Made by a program: the position numbers and the translations under genes | Assembly (NCBI RefSeq): GCF_029784155.1 | Contig: NC_073692.1 | Coordinates: 319,753,641-319,817,640, forward strand | Length of the DNA stretch: 64,000 nt | From: Uranotaenia lowii | Lineage: Eukaryota; Arthropoda; Insecta; Diptera; Culicidae | Direction: 5' to 3' | In this document: positions 45,402-56,877 of the stretch, piece after piece | Numbering within the stretch: the stretch's first letter is position 1 | Layout: every line of letters starts with the position of its first letter | The notes under the pieces: generated by a model | Seen by the model: the letters and a program-made list of their open reading frames with translations, nothing else | Told to the model about the DNA's origin: nothing | Databases searched by the model: none

Positions 45402-45475
45402 GGCTTTACTGAGTCACACATCCAATTAAAAAAAAAATCTGTTGCCTTTTGGATCCGAAAAAAGAACGCTGTATG

Positions 45476-45488
45476 CTTTTCAAATATT
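45476..45488. repeat. 13-bp target duplication, right copy
   Basis: Exact repeat of CTTTTCAAATATT. Confidence 0.85.
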
Positions 45489-46030
45489 AATAGATAAATA
45501 TATTTTTCTTTTAATCAAATTAAATTAAACCATCGACCATTGAATTAATTCTCCAAAGCTCAAAATTGATTTTTTTTTTCATGTATCGAAAATTCACATT
45601 TTAAATCGCGATTTAATAGTTTTTGTTCAAATTCAAAATTCTATAGCAGAATTTTTTAATCAAACCCTTCAGTTGAAAATGAAGAAACGAATTTAAATTA
45701 AGATGATTGAAAATAAAAAGTTACTATCATTTTTCTATTTTGATTATTTTAAATTTACTTATAAATTCTTTTAAAACAAATTTCTAGTTCAGAATAAAGA
45801 ACATCATTTTGAAAAAAAAATCAATGACTTAACGAAAATTTTAAACTTCCATTGTGATATGATTTTAAAATTTGGTTTTTTTTATCAATCCAGTTTGTGT
45901 GGTTATCATGAGTGAGAAACGACGTTAAAAATTCCTTTCCTTTTTATTGTTTATTTTTGGTATTGTTATTACTTTAACTTAATTTGAATTTCGAAACCCC
46001 CCCCCATGGACCCCCCTTCGCACGGGCCTG

Positions 46031-46038
46031 CCTGTGAA
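46031..46038. repeat. 8-bp target duplication, right copy, of hAT-like element
   Basis: Exact repeat of CCTGTGAA. Confidence 0.75.
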
Positions 46039-47379
46039 CATAACTTTAAAAACTACCTTTAGTGAAATTTGTATGCAAGAGTGGGGCTTCCATACAATTT
46101 TTAATTGCTTGTTTCGATAACTATTCGAGTTGAGACCCCTCCCTTCTTTGAAGATAAATAAAATTTTTGCAATACTTAACTGATGAAGCAAGTGGAATCA
46201 AATTAAGAATTTGAGGGTATTTGGGTGAACAACATGTTCCCAAGATGGTTTGAAGCCCATTCCACCTTCCATTGGAGAAACAGAAAGGGTGAGCGCTTTT
46301 TTCTTTACTGGAGAAATAATCGAGCAAATGGAACTAAATTTGGCATGAGAGCATATTTGGATACGGAAAAGACACTATTGTCGTTTGAGGCCCCTCGTTG
46401 ATCCCGATGAATAAATAAGAAGAGGTGGCGGTGGAGGTGGCCACCCCATTTTTTTTTAAGATCTCAACATTTTCAGTTGAAATGCACCAAAGTTGGTATG
46501 GGATTGTATTTTGATACGAGTAATATTTCTTTAATTATCTGGGACCCTTCCCTTCTTCCATTGAGTGAGACGAAGCTCCAAACATTATATTTATAGAATA
46601 AGTCACAGTAAAGAAACCAGCTTTAGTAGGGAATATATTTGGGATAGAGATATGCTTATGTTTATGCATATTCGACAACCCTCCCTCCTTCCAGTGCAGG
46701 TTAAATAGGAAAGAGGGGGGCTATCAAACGATTTTTTAAAACTCGATAAAATTTTTAGCAACTGAGACCAGAATTGTCATAGGAAAGTATATGAGAATGA
46801 GAACTCTAAGATCTTCCTTTCTTTTCCAGGGGAGATAGACCCAAAACCGGGCAAATTTACAAAAGGACACTGAAATTCAGGTTTTATTTGAAGATCAAGG
46901 AATCAACCCAAAATTATTAGAACATAGAAACTAGAACATATTAACTAGATTATAAGAAGATTATTATATTAAAACATAGAAACTAGAACTAGAACATAGA
47001 CTTAGAAACTGATCAAGCAACTGGAACAAAATTTGGCATGGGAGAGAAATTTCATACAATTAAAATATTTATTTTGGCTGAAATTCAGAACTTATGAATA
47101 AATTAAAACAGAGGCCTAATTTTAGATGCAAACCGATGATTGGAAAACAAATTTTAGATCAGATATTGAGAACAGAAAAAATTCTTTAAGAAAATTACAA
47201 TAAATTTCGTTTGTATTGCACATGAGTTTCGCTCAAGTTACAACTTTCATTTCAAGGGGTGATTTATAATGATGTTGAAATATAAATATAAAATAATGAA
47301 CTAAAAAACTTAAATTTAAATTACTATTAAAATTCCCATCAATTTGAAAAGGTGTAGCAAAGCACTCCAGGTTCCCTAG
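46039..47379 (+). mobile_element. Degraded Helitron-type element, same family as 1225-5104
   Basis: 3' end on the + strand: GGTGTAGCAAAGCACTCC (decayed hairpin) then AGGTTCCCTAG at 47379 before a T. The body has eroded ~150-bp units with CCCCTCC/GGAGGGG-like tracts near 46130, 46280, 46390-46450, 46550 and 46680. Central AACATAGAAACTAGAACATA repeats (46920-47010) are a local expansion. The 5' terminus was not found; the hAT-like insertion may lie inside it. Confidence 0.65.
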
Positions 47380-47457
47380 TCCTCTATAAAAAAAAACGTA
47401 TTTTGAATTGTTACCTAGATATTCTTATCAATCAAAATATGATGCTTTTTTGTGTTT

Positions 47458-47850
47458 GTTTTCTCAAAATCCGGGCATTTGATTTCAACCCAAATTCCGG
47501 CAATATCCGGGCAAATTTGGTGAAAACCCCAAAATTATTCAATTAAAAATTAAAAAGAAAACATTTGAGAATATATTTTTACATCAAAACACATCAGCAG
47601 ATTTTAAATCTTATTTAAGGTTTCCTAAAGCTGTTCATGATTATGTAGATTAAATTTGCTCAAAAAAATCGTTTTTGGACGCAAGATAAAAAATTATAAT
47701 CCCTCAATTTAAGTTTTTTTTCAGTTTTGGAAATAAAGTCCAAAAATTTGTGCAAAATCCAGGTTTTTTTTCTACGGAATCCGGCAACTAGGTAGGACCG
47801 AACTTTTCCTAAATTTTGTGTCAAATATACAGGCAATCTAGCATCATTAT
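47458..47850. mobile_element. Degenerate TIR element, family G copy 2
   Basis: Contains AAATCCGGGCATTTG, AATATCCGGGCAAATTTGG and GTGTCAAATATACAGGCAATC, matching blocks of 42771-43250 in the same order. More diverged; ends not defined. Confidence 0.45.
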
Positions 47851-49804
47851 AACAATCTGGTTCAGTAAGCTTTCTTTGAGCACGTTTTAGTGATGTCAAT
47901 ATTTTTTGATTGGAGAAAATATTATTTAAGTTGCTTCCAAATGATGGCTCCAGATGTTTCTCGGAATCCTAGCAGAATTTCTTGAATTTCAAGCTTAAAA
48001 TAAAGTCAAATTCCGGATAAAATAGAACAGGACTACCAAGTGAAAAATAACTACTTTCAATCAAGCAATGAATGAATTGAAAGTTAAATTTAAAAAAAAC
48101 TTGGTAGATGATCAAAAAAGGGCGTTTTAAAATATAAAAACTGTCTTCAAAATTTGGATTTTAAATAGCTCTGAAGCACAACTTTTTCAACTTTAAATGG
48201 TCATAAAAATTAAGTTTTTAGGAGTTTCTAAAATGTCCCGCTTTTTTCCGCGATGTCCCGCTTTTTTGCTGAAAGTATCTGGTAAGCCTAAGCTATTCTA
48301 GTTTTAAAGAAACAAGACTTGAAAAAAATCCTCAAGTTTTAAAAAAGAAATTTCGGTATCAAAGATTCAAATACCATTTAGAACTTTGTTGAAGACTACG
48401 AAGTTTTTTTTTTTGACGAATGCTTTGAGAAAAAAAAATTGATTCATTTTGACCAAAATATCCCTTAATTCTCATATTTCACCAGACTGTGATAAATAAA
48501 GTTTCAACATCTCGCTATCTTCGAAAAAGTTGATCATTGATTCGAAATTTTCGATTTGAGTATCTTCAAAATGTTCTAAAATTTTGTTCAATAATTTCTT
48601 GAGCTAACACTTGAATCTCAAAAATTAGAGTTAACAGAATAAACCAAAAAGCATATTTGGATATGTTTCCTTTAAAATTAGTCAAATTCAGCTCCCAAAC
48701 CCCCGGCAAACGCAAACACGTAAATTCATGATGAATCATTTTGACATTTAAAAAGGAAAATATTTACTGGAATTTTCTATTTTTTTTTTTTTTAATTTTC
48801 GTAACGGAACAGGTTAAAAATCAGTTCATTCGAATTTTTCAAAAATTTTCAAAGGAATCGTAACACATTTATTGAAGCTTTAAAAAGTGTAACTTGAAAT
48901 TTTCTGGATAAATTATGGCCAGTAATCGATAAAAGTTCATTTTGAAAGCACAATTTGAAAAAATATAGATTTATCATTATTAAACTACAAAAACACCGTG
49001 CCTTGCGTAACGATGATTGTCTTGTGTTTGTCTCTAGAATTGAGCTTCACAGAATAATCATAATGTTTGCATCCTTTTACATTTCCAAATTTGCAACAAA
49101 GAATTCTGGATTCAAAATTTAACTTTAATTTGCTTGTTTTTATATGATTGATGGGTTTTTTTTAATGATTATACTGATGTGAGTTACTTGAACAAATTTT
49201 TAGAGACTTTTTGATTATCTCATTTCGTTCTTCGAGACAGTTTTGAACTGTAGGTTCCGATAAAATTAGTAAGTTTTTTTTCAATTTAGAGGTAATTGAG
49301 AGAGATAAGAACTTATGATAATCTTACAAATTTTTTGAACTGTTGAATGCTGATTTGGAAACTTTAACTATGATTCTGAATTTTGAGTTTTGCGATGAAT
49401 CCCTGATCTTCGAACTAAAACTGATTTCGGTTTCCTTTTGTTGATTTTTCCGGTTTTGGGTCTAAATTCCCATTTTTTTTTGTTGGCTTTCCAGGTTCTG
49501 TGGCCACCCTGGGGATTTGATGAGAGTTCTTTGGCTATGCTTGAAAAAAACATCTTTGGAACAAAGATATGCAGGTTTGTAAATTCAATGCAAAGAAGAT
49601 AATGTACATATATGATAACGAAGATGTTTACCATCTAGACAAACAACAACCGTCGAATTTCCATCCATTTTGAAGGTCTGAATCAACCCATTCATGTTGG
49701 CTTATGCTTTGTATAGAAACCATTTTGGATTTATCTTTTTTTTTTCTCATCTGTAGGAGTGAAAACTTCAAACCAAAACACGGGAAAAAGTTGTACTCAC
49801 TAAC
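47851..49804. other. AT-rich DNA, probable intron sequence
   Basis: No coding frame or element end seen. AATGTCCCGCTTTTTTCCGC and ATGTCCCGCTTTTTTGC at 48232-48268 form a short direct repeat. If the exon at 49805-49904 is real, this is the start of its first intron. Confidence 0.35.
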
Positions 49805-49904
49805 CTTCTTCAATATCACCTTCCAGCAGCTCTGCCAATTCGTCCCGCTGCAGATCAGGATTCGGGTTGAAGTTGGGAATTTCCTGGCTCGTGTTGCAAC
49901 CCAT
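49805..49904 (-). CDS. Candidate first coding exon of an N-acylated host protein (MGCNTS...)
   Basis: On the minus strand ATG at 49904 in a good context (AACAGAATGG) opens a frame reading MGCNTSQEIPNF, then NPNPDLQRDELAELLEGDIE. The frame runs through GAAGAAG|GTTAGTGAG, a good 5' splice site with GT at 49804-49803, and hits a stop two codons later. MGCxxS is the classic signal for N-myristoylation (Gly2) plus palmitoylation (Cys3), so the product would attach to membranes. The rest is acidic. Codon use and the GC-rich upstream region (to about 50300, with GCGGCGGCGGCG and TGACGT) fit a first exon with a promoter. Downstream exons would lie at lower coordinates or outside the window. I cannot name the gene; a GAP-43/neurogranin-type IQ protein is one guess to test. 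Longer frames here on both strands are shadows. Confidence 0.55.
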
Positions 49905-50340
49905 TCTGTTAGCACTGTTCCCATTCAACAGATTTCAAAAACCACCTGCTTCGGTTCAACACTCCAAAAATGTATCCTTCACCTTTTCACTTATCCACAT
50001 AACACTTTGCCACTCGCCTTCATATCACAACAATCCCAACCGTGACGAAGTGTAAATTCTTAGCTCATTAATCGACACTTTGTTGCGCGGCGGCGGCGTC
50101 GGTGACGTTAGCCTTTCTTCGATTCTTCGTCAATCACATCATTCCCCCATTCATACTTCTGGCCTTAAACAAGCATTTGCACCAATATCGCCGGGTGAGC
50201 TTCGCAAGACAAAACACGGAACATAGAATTTCGACCAAACAATTTCACTCTTATGACCTTTGGCACGTCATAGCGAAAGCTTCATATCACTCATAGCCGC
50301 CTCGCTGGTGGGTAATTCAATCACACTCGTTCAAACCGTT
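49905..50340 (-). promoter_or_regulatory. Probable 5' leader/promoter of the MGCNTS exon
   Basis: GC-richer, non-repetitive. It holds a GCGCGGCGGCGGCGTCGG tract at 50086 and a CRE-like TGACGTTA at 50103. No TATA box in a convincing position. The transcription start cannot be fixed from sequence alone. Confidence 0.3.
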
Positions 50341-50939
50341 GTTGGGTCTGAAAACTGGTCTTCCAGACACCTACACAGCTTAGGGTCTCGGGACGTTTGA
50401 AGATCTAAATTGAAAAATCAATAGATATTTTCCGCCTTTGATATACGCTCATTAACGCACTTCTAAATCAATCCCACGCACCAATATAAAGCCTGATTAC
50501 TACCGCGTGAATCAACAAACAAACCGGAAGTTAGCTGCCTCTCATACGAAAGGAATAAGGAATGTGGGCTCATAACCTCGAGGCTTCCGCCGGCATTCAC
50601 GCACCACCTGACACAAGTGATTAAGTGAATCAACGAGGCTCTTATTATTTATTCAAACCACAATTATTTTCACGAGGTGCCAACGGTTTTCGTTGCTACA
50701 CAGTTGGAAAATTTCGATGCGTTAGGGATCCCTTAATGGAGCTGAGTTTATTTAACACTGCCGGTCATATGTAAAACTACCCGGTCTCAGTTCTTGGTAA
50801 TATTTATTTATAAAAAATTATTTTCATCGTTTCTTAACACTAAATGAACCAAAGGTGGTCAAATGACGGAGCGTTTGAACTTGAAATGATAATAACGCCT
50901 AATATAATTTTTAAGAATGCTTTCCACAACGCCAGCTAG
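50341..50939. other. Unique to AT-rich DNA, nothing recognised
   Basis: No element ends or coding frames supported. Confidence 0.35.
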
Positions 50940-51085
50940 GAAAAACACTTCACAAGATGCGCAACCTTCACAGGATATTAGGAAGTTTCTTTGAAAAGAG
51001 AGTCTTGATCTACGAAACCGAAACCGGGTCACGATCTTCTGCCCTAACAGCGAGTGTTCCACAGGGTTCCGTACTTGGATCTGTT
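50940..51085 (+). pseudogene. R1-clade-like reverse transcriptase fragment
   Basis: The + frame reads FFEKRVLIYETETGSRSS, then ASVPQGSVLGSVY, closely following the RT region before the catalytic box in R1-type elements (…RVL.YET..G….GVPQGSVLGP). It stops where the next element's tail starts, so a CR1-like element appears to have inserted into it. Only about 40 codons survive. Confidence 0.6.
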
Positions 51086-53770
51086 TATTGTTTATTGAAA
51101 ATAACATCATCTGACATTGGTGTCTTAACGATCTACTTAATACTATTTGTACATAACATGATAGGCATTCTTAGTTTCGTAATTGTTCGATTCAATCCGA
51201 CGTATAAAAATTGAAAATGATACATTGAAGTCAAAGTGTATAAAATTACGTAAAGGGCATGTTATTGCAGAACGTAGAGGGTCGTTGCTGCCATAGCGCG
51301 TGCTTCATGAATCCAGAGTGAGCCAATTTCGATTGCGAAGAGTTAGTTCTGGTGCATAGATGTTACATCGGGAAAGCAGCCATGCGCAATCCATTTCGTT
51401 TCTTAAAATCTTAGCCACGAATAGAGATTGGCCTATGGAATGGCGATCCGATAGCGTCTGAAGACCAAACAGAGCACAACGATGAGAGTAAGATGACAAG
51501 CTTTAACGGAATCTCCCAGGGTAGCTCACGAAGAGCATACCGTCAAACGGGGCATCATGCAACAGCGGGGTTCGATGCAACATTTATATAACACTACATT
51601 GAATCAATTTTTAATTCAATGTATTGTAATAAAGATATCTTTTAATGATAACAAAATAATGATGACATAGTTTCTCTCATCTTAAGCTAGTTGTCTTAAG
51701 TTTTTTATTTTTATGTAAAATTTGAAAAATCGAGCAATAAATGTACAAATTTTAACATTTTTTGATGCCGAAAAAAACTTTACCCAGTATGACGGATCGG
51801 CTTGATAAAAATACCTACAAACTTTTTACAGGTTTCCTCATGTTATACCAACATTGTTGGTGTAAAAATATTTTTCGAACAATCAACCAATTTTTTTAAA
51901 TGAATATTTTTAAAATTCAGTTAGGTGTCTGGGGTTAAATGCAACAAAATGCAAATCAAAGAAATACCTTGTAAATCTCGTTTCCATGTGCTGGAATATG
52001 AATGTTTTGCATCACGCGTTTGTTAACATTTAAATTTCATTCATCCAAACATTTATTTTTATGATTTCAGCTTGTAGATTTTTTCGTAGTATTTTTTAAC
52101 CCCTAAATGTATGCAGCATCCTTATTTTCAAAAAAAAAATGTAAAAATTTGTTTTTACTGACCCAAAAACTACTGCAATTGGTGTTGTCATGCGTAATGG
52201 TCTTTAAGGCATCGCAAATATATTAAAAACTTGGAATTTTCGTACGTGTTCATAAGATTTTTCATTAAAAACAAAGTTTGTTGCAAGTTACCCCATTTTC
52301 TAAGGAGTGTGAAAATCGCATGTTTTTAGAAAATTAAAGATAACTGAAGAAACCAATAATTTTTTTAACTACGCCAATTTGATGCCTCAGCATCCTTAAA
52401 ACTTTTGATGCATAAAGGATACGATTAACTGTGAACATAAGTTTTTTAGAAGCCATTAAAGTTGAAAATTGTTGCATGTTGCCCCAGTTGACGGTAACGC
52501 ACAAATTGTCGTTGAATTGCCTCAAAACGCGTAATCCAAGCTGCTTCGAAAGACCATCATACCAGGTTTGCCGATTCCAAAACTGATCGAACCAGGCAGC
52601 AATACAGAGCTCGCAAGCAGATCGGATCGATGAATTCTTTACTTAAACGTAGGTATGATGAATCCCTGCATGCGGTTTGCCTTCTCAAGTAGCACAGAGT
52701 AATGTCGTTTAAAAGTTATACGACTGTACAATAATACGCGATCCTTTATCTCCTACACACGATGCAACTGCTCGCCCAGTATATTGTAATTATACAAGAA
52801 CGGATGTTTTCTGCGCCCAAATGTGATAATACAGCACTTCGAAACGCTCAAAACCATTAAATTATTGGCACACCAGCTCACTACTATGTTCAGGAAGCAT
52901 TGTAACGCGTAACAATCAGCTAGAATGTTTATAACTAAATACATTTTTTTAGGTCGTCCGCATACTGATGAACTCCACATCCAATGAGTAGCAAATTTAT
53001 GTCAAAACAGAACAGCGTAAACAATAATGGACACAAATTTCTGCCTTGCGGTACGCCAGGGTTTTGAGTAAAATAAAAGGATTCAGCAGAACCTATTTTT
53101 ACAGCTAACTGGCGATCCGTTAGGTAACTTTTAATCCATGCACACAGTCTTTCGGAAAATCCCAAGCGTTGCAATATTTTCAGGAGCATTTCATGGTTCA
53201 CTGAATCGAATGCAGCTGAAATATCTGTGATTTGTTTGCCACCATCCATTCTCGATATACAGAAGGATGTAAGAACTGTTAGGTTTTAAGCTACCGATCG
53301 TTTAGGGAAATATCCATGCTGATTCTCAGAGATCCAGTTCCGACAAGCTGAGAACACAACATCGTTGACGATTCCTCCAATACCTTTGAGCATACAGCTA
53401 GCGATGTAACACCTCTGTTATTAAGAACATCTTGTTTGCCACCTTTTTTTGTGGACTGAAATCATACGTAACTTTTCCAGATGGAAGAGAATTTCTGTTG
53501 TACCAGGGACTGATTAAAGATGTGAGTAAGAGGTTTTATCCGTGAATTGCGACTTTTTTTTAAATACGCACGCCGGTATAACATCTTGTCCGAATGAATG
53601 AGACCATTTCCTCACTAATAACAAAAACGTCCAGATCCAGAACATCACTGGGTAGTCACGTGACGTGAGTTCACAAAATTCCAGATTTTTTTGGATAGCG
53701 TCAAAGTTTACTCTGAGTACGATTTGCTTAAAGCAAAGTCGATTGTATATCCTATAAGGATACATTGACA
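51086..53770 (-). pseudogene. Decayed CR1/Jockey-like retrotransposon, interrupted by a family A element
   Basis: In minus order: a frame at 53765-53514; ENQHGYFPKRSVA near 53310-53350; TDISAAFDSVNHEMLLKIL (53235) with GVPQGRNLCPLLF and the YADDLK catalytic box near 52950; thumb region to 52753; then RQFVR just before 52496. The family A insertion (51540-52494) follows, and ALRELPW and SYSHRCALFGLQTLSD continue on its far side to 51305. The 3' end near 51086 has AATAAACAATAAACA. There are several frameshifts and stops. It is the second element of this general kind in the window and not close to the 23-25 kb copy. Confidence 0.8.
51540..52494. mobile_element. TIR element, family A copy 3
   Basis: 955 bp. 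Left end CCGTCAAACGGGGCATCATG; right end in reverse complement CCGTCAACTGGGGCAACATG. TA flanks at 51538-51539 and 52495-52496. Internal motif CCCCTAAATGTATGCAGCA at 52101. It interrupts the LINE reading frame: the codons on both sides join in frame when the element and one TA are removed, which proves the TA target duplication. Confidence 0.9.
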
Positions 53771-54137
53771 GTTCTATACGAACACCACCTCAACAAGAGG
53801 CCCCAGCCCTAACCTCAAACCATGAGAGAACAGAATTGATTTTTGAGAAGGGCGCACGATAAACGCGATATTCCGGTACTAATATCGACAAATTCGCCCT
53901 GTATACACACATGTTCGCGGTTTTATTTTTATAGGATGTTCAGAGGTGCGAATTGCTTTGATAGTTGGAAAATGATTATATTTTTTTTTAGTGCATTTTT
54001 ATTGAAAAATGTTTTTATGAGTACTGAGAATTTGCAACTTTCTGGTAGATTTCTATTCGAATGTGTAATTATGCCTCGTAAACCCATAATTCCCATGATT
54101 GTGAAGATGTGCCCAAAACTTTCCATAGTGAACAACA
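53771..54137. other. Unrecognised DNA
   Basis: No firm feature. The 115-codon + frame from 53843 reads into the RTE-like fragment at its end, and the rest has no domain. Confidence 0.35.
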
Positions 54138-55555
54138 TACGAAATCGACGCCCGTCTCGGTTAAATATCACACGACTGAAGCACACTTAGGTCACGGCAG
54201 ACTATGCGCAATCGCTCGGAGCAGCGCTGCCGATAGAGGGCGAGCTTAACGAAGCCCCTCTCGAGGACTGTTGGAATACCAACAAGACAGCCATCAACAG
54301 CGTTGCGGAGAACGTCATCGGGCATGTGAAACACACTCGACAGAACAAATGGTTCTAGGAGAAGTGTAGGAAGGTGATGGACGAAGAGAATTCCGTGCGG
54401 GCGGAAGCAACCAACGAAACGTTGAAGCGGGTCAGCGAGTCAGAATTCTCCAGGAGAAAAAAGCGCCACATGGAGGAGGAGGCGCTCCAGGAGCTGCATC
54501 GCTCCCAGGAAACAGGAAAGTTCTATCAGAAACTCAACGCGTCCCGCAAAGGTTTCATGCTGCAAACCGAAATGTTCCGGGATAAGGGCAGGAGACCAAG
54601 ACGGTAGGGGAAGGTACATCGTCAGCGTAGCCAATGACGAGGTGGAGCCACTTCCAACGACGAGCGAAGTTCAGGAAGCCACTCGCCAGCTGAATAGCAA
54701 AAAGTCAGCTAGGTAGTCAACTCATCAAAATGGGCCCTGACAAGTTGGCCGGTTGCCTACTTCGGTTGATGGTCCAAATCTGGGACACAGGACAGCTACC
54801 GGAGGTCAGGAAGGAGGGAGTTATATGCCCCATCTACAAGATGGGCGACAAATTGGACTATGAGAACTAACGAGTGATCACTGTCCTCAATGCCGCCTAC
54901 AAAGTGTTGTCCCGAATCCTACTCCGGCGCCTAACGCCACAAGCAAACAGATTCGGGGGAAGTCATCGGCCGGCTTCATGGAGGGAAGGTTTACGATGAA
55001 AAAGATCTTCTCATTACGAAAAATACTCAAAAATGCTGTGAACACCAAGTTCCCACGCACCATCTATTCTTCGACTTCAGATCGACCGTGACGAGCTATG
55101 GAAAATTATGGGCGAAAACGGCTTCTCCGGGAAGCTGACTAGACTGATCAAGGTGACGATGGACGGAACGCAGTGCAGTCTCGGGATTTCGGGTGAATTG
55201 TCGAGTTCATTTGAATCGCGCAGAGGGCTGACATAGTCGAGGCAGATCATCTGAGCGGTGGAGGAGATCTACCGCAAAGTTAAACGCGAAGCAGAAAGGA
55301 TTGGGTTGATGATTGATACGTTCAAGACGAAGAATATGCTGGCCTGCGGATCCGAGACCGACCGTACCCGCTTGTCCAGTAAAAACAAGGCCACGTTCGA
55401 GGGCGAAGAGCTGAAGATACTTAGTCGAAGACTTTATCTATCTCGGCTCACTGGTGACCGCAGACAATGATACTAGTCGTGAGATCCTGCGACGAATAAT
55501 CAGCGGAAGTCGTGCCTACCGTGGACTCCACTAGCAAATGCGGTCGAGAAGACTT
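54138..55555 (+). pseudogene. Decayed RTE-like non-LTR retrotransposon
   Basis: The + strand carries pieces in order: RRPSRLNITRLKHT (54148); DYAQSLGAALPIEGELN (54200) with APLEDCWNTNKTAIN; KVMDEENSVRAEATNETLKR (54374); YQKLNASRKGFM (54530); LPTTSEVQEA (54651); GVICPIY (54820); SAGFMEG (54967); the block DRDELWK (55083); GELSSSFESRRGL (55193); and KREAERIGLMIDTFKTKN (55279). Stops, frameshifts and an internal deletion removing the YADD region (near 55230-55255) make it dead. It ends near a T-run at 55553. The GC-rich composition contrasts with the host sequence. Confidence 0.75.
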
Positions 55556-56260
55556 TTTTTTTAGTTGGTAACCACCGGTTTACGGATTGTATTCCAAGAC
55601 ACGGCAAGCCACCGCTTCCCCCCAGATTGCTACTCTGGGTCCATGGGTACAATAGGAAGACTCATGATATACTCCGTGTATACCCCCTTCTCCCTAAACT
55701 CCACCTGGGGCCGCAGACCTGGTTCCCACCTCGAACTGTTTAGTACACTATGCTTCAATAGTGGGAGGTTTATTCGCGCTAATGCGCTCCAAGGCAATAC
55801 TCATTAAAGAGACCACTTTTAGCAAAACCTCTCGACGCCTGAACTCTCCTCTAACGACTTGAGAACCGACATCTCCACGCAATGACTCGAGATTCTCACA
55901 CAAACCTCTCCTCTTCGCGACTTGAGGCCTGATCTCTCCTCTAACGAGTCGAGATCCGACCCATCCTCGCATCGACTCGAGGTTTACCTTTCCTCTGCAC
56001 GATTCAAGGCCCGATCTCTCCTCTAACGACTTGAAATCAGACCTCTCCTCGTAATGACTCGAGGTGACCACTTGTACCCCTCCATTTGTTGATAAGGGAC
56101 CTGATCCCTCCTCTTACGACTCGAGACTCGACCCCTTATCATAAAGACTCGGGGTTGACCACACAAACCTCTCCGCCTGAAGGTTTGAGGCCTGACCTCT
56201 CCTCTAACGACTCGAGGCCCGATTTTTTATCTTCAGGGCTCGAGGTTTGCCACCTAGCCC
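55556..56260. repeat. GC-rich degenerate repeats (CTCTCCTCTAACGACTCGAG)
   Basis: CTCTCCTCTAACGACTYGAG-like units recur about every 50-60 bp from 55845 to 56220, alternating with CGACTCGAGGTT variants. 55600-55800 is unique GC-rich sequence. Open frames of 80-107 codons here follow from the repeat and composition. The source may be an untranslated part of a retroelement, but no family was recognised. Confidence 0.6.
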
Positions 56261-56877
56261 GTCGTGTGCCTGATCGAGAGCAGCTTATCCTAGACTCGCG
56301 CCTGTCACGGCACACGCGCGGGACTTAATGCAACGACTCGGATGATTCCCGACGAAGACGTCATCCTACTCCGACTCGAATGGCTTACCCGGCATCGAGA
56401 ACCACTCTACCCGTGGGTATTCCCCGAACGTGGAATAACCCTTTCCCAACGATTTCCACTGCGAAGAAGGTCAAGTCTTATCCCCGCAGCTTCTGTCGTT
56501 GAGCCCTACTCGGATACTCCCCGAAGGTGGAGCATCCTACGCACGAACGCAGTGCACCCACGGCATCTGCTACGCAGAAGGTATTGTCTTATCTTTGTAG
56601 CTTCAAACCGTGGGGTCGGACGCACTCTACTCTACAGACCCCCGTCGATGGGGTCGGTCTACTCCGACCGTTGTTCGGTCTTCTTTATCCCCCTTGGCTG
56701 GCAACCCTAGGATTTTTGGCCCGCGGATTTTCCTGCCCGTTGTGTGTCCTGGACTCGCGCCTGTCACGGCACACGTTCGGGACTTGGAACGCTATGACTG
56801 TGACGACATCCTACACCGACTCGAGAGGCTCGCCCGGCATCGAGAGCCTCTCTACCCGTGGGTATCCCCCGACAGTG
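56261..56877. repeat. GC-rich ~450-bp tandem duplication, units 1 and 2 (start)
   Basis: GACTCGCGCCTGTCACGGCA occurs at 56293 and 56753, and CTCTACCCGTGGGTATYCCC at 56407 and 56851, so the period is about 450 bp. Unit 2 is interrupted after 56877 and resumes at 57843. Frames up to 160 codons on + have no domain and cross unit boundaries, so they are not called. Confidence 0.75.

Larger units (their letters stand above)
44100..45475 (-). mobile_element. ORF1-only retroelement (HAL1-like) with poly(A) tail
   Basis: 1.38 kb flanked by exact 13-bp duplications. On the minus strand the order is a 5' leader of ~75 nt starting CATACAGCGTTC, the 394-codon ORF, a ~115-nt 3' part with AATAAA (44130-44135), and an A-rich end (A9 at 44107-44115). 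This is a complete retroposition unit, and ORF2 (endonuclease/RT) is absent rather than cut off, since the 3' tail and both duplications are present. Half-a-LINE elements of this kind are known in mammals. The element splits the hAT-like element. Confidence 0.8.
43381..46030. mobile_element. Non-autonomous hAT-like element, host of a nested retroelement
   Basis: Ends CAAGGCCGTGCGAACGGGGG and, in reverse complement, CAGGCCCGTGCGAAGGGGGG, with exact 8-bp duplications outside. The 8-bp duplication plus a CAGG-type start is the hAT signature. Just inside both ends are long C/G runs. Without the nested element the length is about 1.26 kb and no transposase frame exists. It in turn appears to sit in or beside a degraded Helitron. 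Confidence 0.75.

Noticed and set aside
49628..50045. 98-codon minus and 113-codon + frames around the MGCNTS exon
   Set aside because: They are in other frames of the same GC-rich segment and lack signals. The short MGCNTS frame with its donor explains the region better.
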